From Bacteroidota bacterium (GTDB lineage: Bacteria > Bacteroidota > Bacteroidia > Bacteroidales > JABHKC01), in contig JABHKC010000081.1 of the NCBI GenBank assembly GCA_018692315.1, forward strand, positions 1-33,525: 33,525 bases of DNA, written 5' to 3'. Shown here one piece after another: positions 8,536-15,544 of this stretch (the first letter of the stretch is position 1; every line of letters begins with the position of its first letter). The notes below the pieces were generated by a model. It worked only from the letters and a program-made list of their open reading frames with translations, did no database searches and had not been told where the DNA came from. The position numbers and the translations under genes are program-made.

Positions 8536-9429
8536 CTATTCTACAATTTTTTCGAAAGTATCTTCAATATTTCCCGGAGTATTTACGATTTGCATAAATG
8601 TACTCATAGAAAGCAAAGGCCAGTGCAAAGCAATTCGGTATCTTCCGTTAAGCATGCTTGCTTCATTGTCTTGAAGAATAAGCTCGTAAGGCATTGCAGC
8701 TGTATGCTTTTCTCCAATTGTTGGCAAATATTTCGACTCTCCAATTTCAGTATCGAGCATTGCAATACCAAAAACTGCAACTTTTTTTTCAGGAATTACA
8801 ATTTCATAAACTTTGGCAGTGTTTTCAGGCTTTTTGTCAAGATTAGCTCGAATAGTTTTTAGGCCTTCTTCAAAAGAATTGAATTCTCGCAACTCTATAG
8901 GATCAGTAAAATATGGCATGCCAAACATATACTGGTATTCCCAAAGGTCTTCGATTTCGGAGTCACCTCCAAATTCAACAAAATTTGGATTAATTCGTTT
9001 TAGTGCATCTTTAATATCTTTATCAATAATTTTCAATTCGTTTTCGATAGGTTTTATTTCTTCCATTAAGTAGGCATGAAAAATGTACATTGGATTCAAC
9101 AAACTAATTTCAAGATTACCCTTTTCTAAATAAAAGCCAACTTTTATTACCGAAGCCATTAGCCCTCTATCCTTTTTCTTCAGAACTATAGATTGAAGTT
9201 GTTTGCTTGAAAAAGCAATAACATATAAATTCTTATTATTCCCTGGATGATATTCTCCAATTGTCTCAAATCCTTTTTGAGATAGTGCATTCTTAACAAT
9301 ATTTGCAGCCTCAGGAATGCTTTCTTTTACAACTCCAATTTTATAATAAGCTGGTATTTTTTCGTTAGCAAAACTGTTACTTGCCGATAGAATTAAAATA
9401 CTAACCAAAATTAATTTCAGATTTCTCAT
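8536..9429 (-). CDS. Exported protein with a DUF302-like domain
   Basis: The protein is 297 residues from MRNLKLILVSILILSASNSF, a signal peptide cut near Ala21. The frame extends to an ATG at 9441, but the shorter start places the signal peptide at the N-terminus. Residues about 30-120 resemble DUF302 (COG3439), with ALSQKGFETIGEYHPG, a middle beta region and SLLNPMYIFHAYL in place of the usual NP..A..L block. The C-terminal part, PYELILQDNEASMLNGRYRI then ALHWPLLSMSTFMQI, looks like a second related half. The molecular role of this family is not settled. It is divergent from the caspase-fold gene and has its own -7 element. Confidence 0.65.
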   Translation of the reverse strand: MRNLKLILVSILILSASNSFANEKIPAYYKIGVVKESIPEAANIVKNALSQKGFETIGEYHPGNNKNLYVIAFSSKQLQSIVLKKKDRGLMASVIKVGFYLEKGNLEISLLNPMYIFHAYLMEEIKPIENELKIIDKDIKDALKRINPNFVEFGGDSEIEDLWEYQYMFGMPYFTDPIELREFNSFEEGLKTIRANLDKKPENTAKVYEIVIPEKKVAVFGIAMLDTEIGESKYLPTIGEKHTAAMPYELILQDNEASMLNGRYRIALHWPLLSMSTFMQIVNTPGNIEDTFEKIVE

Positions 9430-9463
9430 AACTAAATACATTAAATTTAATATTTTTTTTTCA

Positions 9464-9471
9464 CAAAAATA
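9464..9471 (-). promoter_or_regulatory. Bacteroidota -7 promoter element for the DUF302-like gene
   Basis: The minus strand reads TATTTTTG. It ends 35 bases before the ATG at 9429. Its divergent partner is at 9523-9530. Confidence 0.55.
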
Positions 9472-9522
9472 TAAAATGAGTTGAATTATTAAAATTTTAG
9501 TTTCTGTAAAAGCAATTTTTAC

Positions 9523-9530
9523 TATTTTTG
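9523..9530 (+). promoter_or_regulatory. Bacteroidota -7 promoter element upstream of the caspase-fold gene
   Basis: TATTTTTG fits TAnnTTTG and lies 75 bases before the ATG at 9606. It shares the 176-base divergent gap with the element at 9464-9471. Confidence 0.45.
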
Positions 9531-9605
9531 AATTGTATTTGATAATTTGATATGAAATCTTGAGTACTTGCGTATTTTTATAAATTTTAAAATTTTTAAT
9601 TAGAA

Positions 9606-11861
9606 ATGTCCTTTTTCAGATTACTTTTTTTATTGATTGTTTTTATTGGATATAAAATTACTTATTCGCAACAAATTGCGACAATTTTTCACGACGATTT
9701 TACGGATAATAGAAATGAATGGCTTGAAAAAAATTCGAACCAACATAAAACAAAAGTTACAAATAATACATTCTTCCTTCACAATAAATTAAGAAATGGC
9801 TCTTTGGCTGCTACCAAAGAAATAGAAATGAACCATGAAAACGATTTCATTATCGAAGCCACTATGCGAAGAATAAAAGGATTTGAAAATGATGGTTACG
9901 GACTTACATGGGGCAGGTTCAACAGTGAAAATAGTTTTAGTTTTACTATCAGCGAATCAGGAGGATTCGAAATTGGCAAATGGCAAAACGGTAAATGGCA
10001 AAATATGGTGAAATCGACTCAGTCTGAGCATATTAACACAAAGAACAAGTTTAACCAGATGGCGATTAAAAAAAGTAAAAACCAAATCAGTTTCTATATA
10101 AATCAAAACCTTGTTTCAGAACTTCCGTTCGAGAATTTTTTTGGTTTCGATCTGGGTTTCATTATTTATCACAATATGGTTGTTGAGGTAGAAAATATAC
10201 GAGTTTCAGGAACTTCATATTTTCAAGGATATTCCTATAATAGTAAAAATTCTTTAAGAAAACATAATGAACAAGATATATTGATTAGAAATATTGAATA
10301 TAAAGATTACGATGGAGATACTGTTCTAAAAAGTGTTAACAATGGCGATATATTCTTTGATTTATTTAACAATTCAAAAATTAATTTTAAAGAATTATCT
10401 GTTCTTCTTACTCCTTTAAATTCAGATCAGAATATCGAATACAAGCCTATAACTCAGGTTTTTAATTTGAAACCAGGTTCTACAAAAAAAGTTTCAATAG
10501 ATATATTTGCAAACAAACAATTTCAAGGTGGAAGCAAAACTTTTAGGATAGATGTGATTGAAAAAGACGGTTTCGTTGCGAATCCATTAGAATTTAGTAT
10601 TTCTTCCGAAGCATTTTCGCAACCCGATGTTCGTGTTGAAAAAATAATTATTGATGATACTATTGATGAAAGTGGCAAAACACTGCGATATGGTAACGCA
10701 AATTCGATGATTGATGCAGGTGAAGTAATTGAGGCGGCGATTTTTCTAAAAAACTACGGCGGGAAAGAAAACAATTTTTATGCTAAAATAAATTTAAAAA
10801 CAAGAAGTTACGATATATCCTTCAAAGAACGAGGACAAAGAATGCAGTTAGGAAACTTTGAGCCAAACGAAACCAAAATCATAAAATTTTCATTTTTTAC
10901 AAATTCAAGATTCGGAATAAACGATATTCCTTTTATTATGAATTTATACTACAGTCACAGAATGCACAAAGAAATTGATTTTGGGCTAAAGCATGGAGAG
11001 CTATGGAACAGAAAATATCTAAAATATACTTATAGCGAAGTGATAAATACAGTAAAAAAGCCAACAATAGAAATTGCTGATATTGATACCGGTTACAAAA
11101 ATGCACAAATAAAAAGTGATTTGCTGGTTGTAATAATTGGCTCGGACCAACACTACAAAGAATATCAATCGAATTTTGCGAAAAACGATGCGCAGGTTTT
11201 TTACCAATATGCAAAAACAGTTTTTGGAGTTCCTGAAAAAAATATATTTATGCGACTGAACGAAACAATTTCGGCAGCCGAATTTTTATCCTTATTTTCA
11301 AAAAATGGGTGGATTTCTCAAAAATCTAATAAAAATGAAATGTCCTTGATAATTTATTTTTCTGGTCATGGATACCCAAATATGCAATGGAAAGACGATT
11401 TGCAAATTTTGCAATATTTAAATCCAAATTTCAATAAAGAAACTGGAGAAAGCAAAATATCGAATGAAATTTACAAACTAAGCGAGGCAAAAAATCTAAA
11501 ATCAATAAGTGTAATAGTAGATGCTTGCTATTCAGGAAACAGAGCAACACATAGTATGCAATTATCGGACAATGCAGAAAAGTTTTTAATTGACAGAAAA
11601 AGCGAATTTCCAAACGAAAATATTAGCTACCTATCTTCAGCGCCACTTGACAAATATGGAATTGCTCTCGAACAAAAAAATCATAGTTTTTTAACATATT
11701 TTCTTTTCAAAACTATAAAGTCAAAAAATGCTTTGCCCAATATTTCTATTCAAGATATTTTGCAAGAAATGAAAAAAGATTCAAGCCTTAATAATACTGA
11801 AAAAGAAGCAATTTATGACATATTTTTTATTTCAAAAAATACTAAGAGGCAACTTTTTTAA
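9606..11861 (+). CDS. Secreted caspase-fold (C14) protease with an N-terminal lectin-like domain
   Basis: The protein has 751 residues, a signal peptide (MSFFRLLFLLIVFIGYKITY, cut near SQ22) and three regions. Residues about 27-200 resemble a concanavalin-like (DUF1080/LamG type) domain, with FHDDFTDNRNEWLE and GLTWGRFNSENSFSFTIS. Residues about 340-460 look like a CARDB/Ig-like domain with DAGEVIEAAIFLKNYGGKEN. Residues about 500-700 form a caspase fold with His588 in YFSGHG and Cys641 in VDACYSG, the expected His-Cys dyad. Family C14 enzymes cut after Arg/Lys or Asp; the specificity here is unknown. There is no clear T9SS tail, so the protein may act in the periplasm or on the surface. It stands first in a plus-strand run but the next gene has its own promoter. 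Confidence 0.85.
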   Translation: MSFFRLLFLLIVFIGYKITYSQQIATIFHDDFTDNRNEWLEKNSNQHKTKVTNNTFFLHNKLRNGSLAATKEIEMNHENDFIIEATMRRIKGFENDGYGLTWGRFNSENSFSFTISESGGFEIGKWQNGKWQNMVKSTQSEHINTKNKFNQMAIKKSKNQISFYINQNLVSELPFENFFGFDLGFIIYHNMVVEVENIRVSGTSYFQGYSYNSKNSLRKHNEQDILIRNIEYKDYDGDTVLKSVNNGDIFFDLFNNSKINFKELSVLLTPLNSDQNIEYKPITQVFNLKPGSTKKVSIDIFANKQFQGGSKTFRIDVIEKDGFVANPLEFSISSEAFSQPDVRVEKIIIDDTIDESGKTLRYGNANSMIDAGEVIEAAIFLKNYGGKENNFYAKINLKTRSYDISFKERGQRMQLGNFEPNETKIIKFSFFTNSRFGINDIPFIMNLYYSHRMHKEIDFGLKHGELWNRKYLKYTYSEVINTVKKPTIEIADIDTGYKNAQIKSDLLVVIIGSDQHYKEYQSNFAKNDAQVFYQYAKTVFGVPEKNIFMRLNETISAAEFLSLFSKNGWISQKSNKNEMSLIIYFSGHGYPNMQWKDDLQILQYLNPNFNKETGESKISNEIYKLSEAKNLKSISVIVDACYSGNRATHSMQLSDNAEKFLIDRKSEFPNENISYLSSAPLDKYGIALEQKNHSFLTYFLFKTIKSKNALPNISIQDILQEMKKDSSLNNTEKEAIYDIFFISKNTKRQLF

Positions 11862-11892
11862 TAAAAAATTAGTCAGTTTTTATAAAATTGCT

Positions 11893-11900
11893 TATCTTTG
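11893..11900 (+). promoter_or_regulatory. Bacteroidota -7 promoter element for the Omp28-like gene
   Basis: TATCTTTG fits TAnnTTTG and ends 26 bases before the ATG at 11927. Because it lies inside the longest open frame, it also supports the downstream start. Confidence 0.6.
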
Positions 11901-11926
11901 AAGATTATTTAATTAAAATTGAAATT

Positions 11927-13228
11927 ATGAAGACAAAAATTACTTTTATATTTAGTTTTACACTTGCACTTATTTTTTCAATAAGTGTTTTTGCTGTTCA
12001 AACCTCAGAAAATGAGAATGATAAAAAGAAAACTGAAAAATCTACAACAGAAACCAGCCAGCGTTTAGTTCTTATTGAACATCATACGAATACTGGCTGT
12101 GGCCCTTGTGCTTCTCAAAACCCTGATCTTGAGGCATTAGCAAATACAGGTGAAAATCAATCAATGATTGCACATATACAATATCATCCATCATGGCCAG
12201 GTTCTGATCCAATGTACGATTTTAACGTAAATGAAGGTCAAGGCGATGCAAGAGTTGATTATTATGGTGTATCAGGAGTACCAAATACTGTTATTGCAGG
12301 TAATGTAAAAGAAGGGGGACCATCAGGAATCACTCAGAGTGATTTGGATACAGAGTATGCCCGTCCAGGTCAATTTAAGGTCAGTGGAGTTGGTAATTAT
12401 TCAGGAGAATATTTAACTATTAGTGTTATAATTGAATCTCTTAGTGATTTTCCTACGGGCGATTTAGTAGCACATGTGGTTCTTGTTGAGGATATTGAAT
12501 ACGCCACTGCTCCCGGGAGCAATGGCGAAACTTATTTCCCAAATGCAATGCGACGTATGTTTCCAGACGATCAAGGGACAGATTTAAGTAATCCTGAGAC
12601 CGGAGATGTTACAGACCTAAGTTTCTTATACACAATACCTGAGGAGATAATTATTGAAAATTGTAAATTGATTGTTTTTGTTCAAGACAATGCCGACAAA
12701 GAGGTTTATATGGCTGATAAATTAACAGTTACAAATTGCGAAATGAACACAGAAGTGATAACCATTGATGTAAATCAGCATGGTGGAAGCAATGGACAAG
12801 CCACTGCAATAGGTTACGATGGAGTTCCTCCAATTTCTTATCTTTGGAATACACCTGATAGCTCAACCTCCTCCACAGTTATTGGATTACCTGCCGGCGA
12901 ATACATTGTTACAATTACCGACAGCGATTTCCCTCCCTGCATGGTGATATTAACTGTTGAAATACTCGAACCAATAGCCGGTATCAATGATGAAGGTGCT
13001 AATTCAATTTCTATTTACCCTAATCCAACCACTGGAAAAATTAATATTAGTAATGCTGAAAACTCATCAGTACACATATACAATATGATCGGTAGCGAAG
13101 TTTTCAAAACTGAAATAATTTACGACAATCAATCAATTGACATTTCTGAATTACCTTATGGGAATTATTTTGTAAAAGTACTGTCAGAAGATAAAGTTGT
13201 AACAAAAAGTGTTTCGCTAATAAAATAA
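11927..13228 (+). CDS. Omp28/thioredoxin-like T9SS cargo with an SprB-type repeat
   Basis: The start at MKTKITFIFSFTLALIFSIS puts the signal peptide first; the frame opens 39 bases earlier but would overlap the promoter. The 433-residue protein has a thioredoxin-like region with Cys58-Gly-Pro-Cys61 in EHHTNTGCGPCASQNP, as in the Omp28 family. An SprB-like repeat with PPISYLWNTPDSSTSSTVIG and LPAGEYIVTITDSD follows at about 285-345. The last 75 residues are a type A T9SS sorting domain (SIYPNPTTGKINIS ... YGNYFVKVLS). I infer a secreted or cell-surface redox-active or binding protein. The CGPC pair suggests thiol chemistry, but activity is not shown by the sequence. Confidence 0.85.
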   Translation: MKTKITFIFSFTLALIFSISVFAVQTSENENDKKKTEKSTTETSQRLVLIEHHTNTGCGPCASQNPDLEALANTGENQSMIAHIQYHPSWPGSDPMYDFNVNEGQGDARVDYYGVSGVPNTVIAGNVKEGGPSGITQSDLDTEYARPGQFKVSGVGNYSGEYLTISVIIESLSDFPTGDLVAHVVLVEDIEYATAPGSNGETYFPNAMRRMFPDDQGTDLSNPETGDVTDLSFLYTIPEEIIIENCKLIVFVQDNADKEVYMADKLTVTNCEMNTEVITIDVNQHGGSNGQATAIGYDGVPPISYLWNTPDSSTSSTVIGLPAGEYIVTITDSDFPPCMVILTVEILEPIAGINDEGANSISIYPNPTTGKINISNAENSSVHIYNMIGSEVFKTEIIYDNQSIDISELPYGNYFVKVLSEDKVVTKSVSLIK

Positions 13229-13250
13229 ATTATAGATTAAATATTTATCC

Positions 13251-13285
13251 AAAAAAAAGGATACCAAAACGGTATCCTTTTTTTT
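13251..13285. terminator. Strong rho-independent terminator after the Omp28-like gene
   Basis: GGATACC and GGTATCC pair across an AAAAC loop, with eight A before and eight T after. The symmetry means it could end transcription in both directions, but only the plus-strand gene at 13228 needs it. Confidence 0.9.
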
Positions 13286-13369
13286 ATGCACTATTTTGAA
13301 TCTTTCTAAAAATCTTTTATACAATAACTGAATATTTAATATTCTGTTATTTTTTTATTATATCAAATT

Positions 13370-13408
13370 GTAACAATATCTTAACATCTGCTTAACAGTT
13401 TTGTAATC
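13370..13408 (+). promoter_or_regulatory. Probable PhoP binding array (Pho box)
   Basis: Four hexamers start at 13370, 13381, 13392 and 13403, spaced exactly 11 bp: GTAACA, TTAACA, TTAACA, GTAATC. PhoP sites in other phyla are tandem half-sites with about one helical turn between them, and the Bacillus half-site is TT(A/C/T)ACA. The array is 45 bases before a phosphate-type porin that is followed by a pstS remnant, so the context fits phosphate control. This is a prediction; Bacteroidota PhoP sites are less well described. Confidence 0.6.
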
Positions 13409-13452
13409 TACAAAGGATTTATTTGTAGAGTTAAAATTTATAAAAAAATATT

Positions 13453-14430
13453 ATGAAGAAATTATTTACAACACTATCTATTGTTCTACTTTTTAGTAGT
13501 ATTTTCTCTCAAGAGAAAGCTGATGAATTTAAACCTTCAGGGAAACCATTCATTAAAGTTTTTACCAATTATCATCATAGTTTTTATGATGGAGATGGTC
13601 ATAGCGCCTTTGAGGTTCAAAGAGCGTATTTGGGATATGCCTATAAATTAAGCAAGAATTTCTCAGGAAAAGTAACTATTGATGTTGGCGATCCGGGAGA
13701 TAGTAAATTTCAAATGACCGCATATTTGAAGACCGCCTATGTTCAATATAAAGGCAAAAGGTTAACAACAAAATTTGGTCTTATCGGCCGAAACCAGTTT
13801 AAATTGCAAGAAAAACAGTGGGGTGGTCGATATTTATTTAAATCTTTTCAGGATAAAAATAAATTTGGTGCCAGTACTGATTTAGGATTATCTGCTTCCT
13901 ACAAATTAAATGAAATGACGACAATTGATGTAGCCATAGAAAATGGTGAGGGATACAAATCTTTGGAAAAAGACAGCATTTTTAAATATAGTGCAGGTAT
14001 TACACTTTCACCGCTTAAAGGTTTAGATGTACGTGGATACTATGATTTCATGCGGGCTGATGATGCTCAAAGTACAATGTCCTTTTATGTTGGATATAGC
14101 AAAGCCAAGCTAAAAGTTGGGGCTGAATATAACCAGCAGTTTAATTATAGTAGGACTGCAGATCAGGATATGAGCGGAATGTCGTTTTATGGTTCGTACA
14201 ATTTTCAAAAATTTAGATTATTCGGACGATTCGATCAACTATCCTCCGTAAAAATTGGTGATGCAACAGATCCGTGGAACATTGGTAAAGATGGAGAAAC
14301 AATTATTGCAGGAATTGAATTTTCCCCAATAAAAGGACTAAAAGTTACCCCTAACTATCAGGTATTTATGCCAGCAGATGGTGGAGAAAGTGAAAGCATT
14401 CTTTATCTAAGCTGCGAAATAAAATTTTAA
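13453..14430 (+). CDS. Outer-membrane porin of the OprO/OprP (phosphate-selective) family
   Basis: The protein has 325 residues, a signal peptide (MKKLFTTLSIVLLFSSIFSQ) and alternating beta-barrel strands through to a terminal Phe (EIKF), as expected for insertion by the Bam machinery. Features typical of the porin O/P family include FEVQRAYLGYAYKLSKNFSG, FGLIGRNQFKLQEK and SPLKGLDVRGYYDFMR. The family name implies phosphate or polyphosphate uptake, but related porins take other anions. A Pho-box-like array lies upstream and a pstS remnant lies 38 bases downstream, which supports a phosphate role. Length is shorter than Pseudomonas OprP but normal for Bacteroidota relatives. Confidence 0.8.
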   Translation: MKKLFTTLSIVLLFSSIFSQEKADEFKPSGKPFIKVFTNYHHSFYDGDGHSAFEVQRAYLGYAYKLSKNFSGKVTIDVGDPGDSKFQMTAYLKTAYVQYKGKRLTTKFGLIGRNQFKLQEKQWGGRYLFKSFQDKNKFGASTDLGLSASYKLNEMTTIDVAIENGEGYKSLEKDSIFKYSAGITLSPLKGLDVRGYYDFMRADDAQSTMSFYVGYSKAKLKVGAEYNQQFNYSRTADQDMSGMSFYGSYNFQKFRLFGRFDQLSSVKIGDATDPWNIGKDGETIIAGIEFSPIKGLKVTPNYQVFMPADGGESESILYLSCEIKF

Positions 14431-14468
14431 AAAAATAGAAAATTAGACTTAATCAAAATTCAAAACCA

Positions 14469-14848
14469 ATGAGAAAATTATTTGCATATTATTTGCTGTA
14501 GCACTTTTAGTTGGATGCAACAGTACAAATTCCGACACAAATGAAACAAACAACACAAAAAAATCAGTGAGTATCACTGCTGCCGGTGCAACATTTCCTT
14601 TACTATTCTATGTTTATCCTTCAAAAACTACACAAAAGAAACCGGCATATTGCTCACTTATGGTGGTATTGGTTCAGGAGGCGGCATCAGAAGTCTTAAA
14701 GACAAAGTTGTAGATTTTGGTGCCAGCAATGCTTATTTAGGTACAGAAAAAGAAACTGCAATGCCTGCAGAAATTGTGCATCTCAACTTGTATAGGCACT
14801 GTTGTAGTTGCTTATAATCTCCCAGGGATTGAAAATATAAATTTATCA
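14469..14848 (+). pseudogene. pstS: Broken and truncated pstS (phosphate-binding protein)
   Basis: Reading across frames gives the start of a PstS lipoprotein. MRKLF is followed after a shift by ILFAVALLVGCNSTNSDTN (lipobox LVGC) and ITAAGATFP. A second shift near 14612-14622 leads into FKNYTKETGILLTYGGIGSG and then SLKDKVVDFGAS. A third near 14776-14784 leads into STCIGTVVVAYNLPGIENIN. The family normally continues for about 150 more residues, but the match stops at 14848, exactly where the facing lipoprotein gene ends. At least three frameshifts plus loss of the 3' half make it non-functional. Individual shifts could be sequencing errors; the truncation cannot. No pstC, pstA, pstB or phoU follows. 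Confidence 0.85.
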
Positions 14849-15475
14849 TTTTTTCAGAATAGCATTTCCCTCCAAATCGAAACTTAGGCGACTTCTTTTC
14901 TTATATTCTTTCCCATTAACAGTTTGTGTTTCAGCTAAATTACATTCTTTCAGTAATCCGTTTTGGTAAAGTATTATACTTGAAAGTAGTCCCTTTTTGC
15001 AAAGTACACCATCAATCTTTGTATTTTCATTTGAGAAAAAACTTTTCAGTTTTCCATTTGCATAAAAAGAAGTTTGAACACCTTTGACTCCTCCTCCACC
15101 TCTGCAATAATGCCCCTGAACAATTGTATCTTCAGGGAAAACGCAAATTAATCCTTTATTGTGTTTTATTCGTATCCAGCTACCTTTTCTAAAATTATTG
15201 TCCGAAATCGAAAAATTCTCGCTCAAACAAAAAAGTTCCAATTGCCATTCGTTTGTAAAATGTATCCAATTTTCTTGACATGGATAGCCAAAAATTGTTG
15301 TATCTGACTTCAAATATCCTATTACAGTTTGTGTTTTGCCCTGGTCGTCAAGTGAGTATCTTAGCTTTTTAAATTCTATATTGTACTCAGAAATGTTGTA
15401 CTGCCAGGCAGTATAATTCCCACATGAAGCAAAAAAAACTAAAGCTATTGATACAAATACAACATTTTTTTTCAT
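14846..15475 (-). CDS. Lipoprotein of unknown function
   Basis: I do not recognise this 209-residue protein. Starting at MKKNVVFVSIALVFFASCGN gives a lipoprotein signal with Cys at residue 18. The open frame begins at 15535, but those 20 extra residues would precede the signal. The C-terminal third has short repeats like QTSFYANGKLKSFFSN and LSSIILYQNGLLKECN, which recall MORN/YwqK-type units, although the rest does not. It ends against the pstS remnant and begins 70 bases after the end of the carboxypeptidase gene, so the two may share a transcript. Confidence 0.6.
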   Translation of the reverse strand: MKKNVVFVSIALVFFASCGNYTAWQYNISEYNIEFKKLRYSLDDQGKTQTVIGYLKSDTTIFGYPCQENWIHFTNEWQLELFCLSENFSISDNNFRKGSWIRIKHNKGLICVFPEDTIVQGHYCRGGGGVKGVQTSFYANGKLKSFFSNENTKIDGVLCKKGLLSSIILYQNGLLKECNLAETQTVNGKEYKKRSRLSFDLEGNAILKK

Positions 15476-15544
15476 GTTAATGAATTTTGAAAATAGAAAA
15501 CTGCTTGTGAATATTTTTATAATAACCAATATCAAATTATTATC

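Noticed and set aside
8518-8862. 114-codon open frame on the plus strand
   Set aside because: It is antisense to the DUF302-like exported protein, with odd composition (many Cys, Asn, Ser, Phe) and no homology that I recognise.
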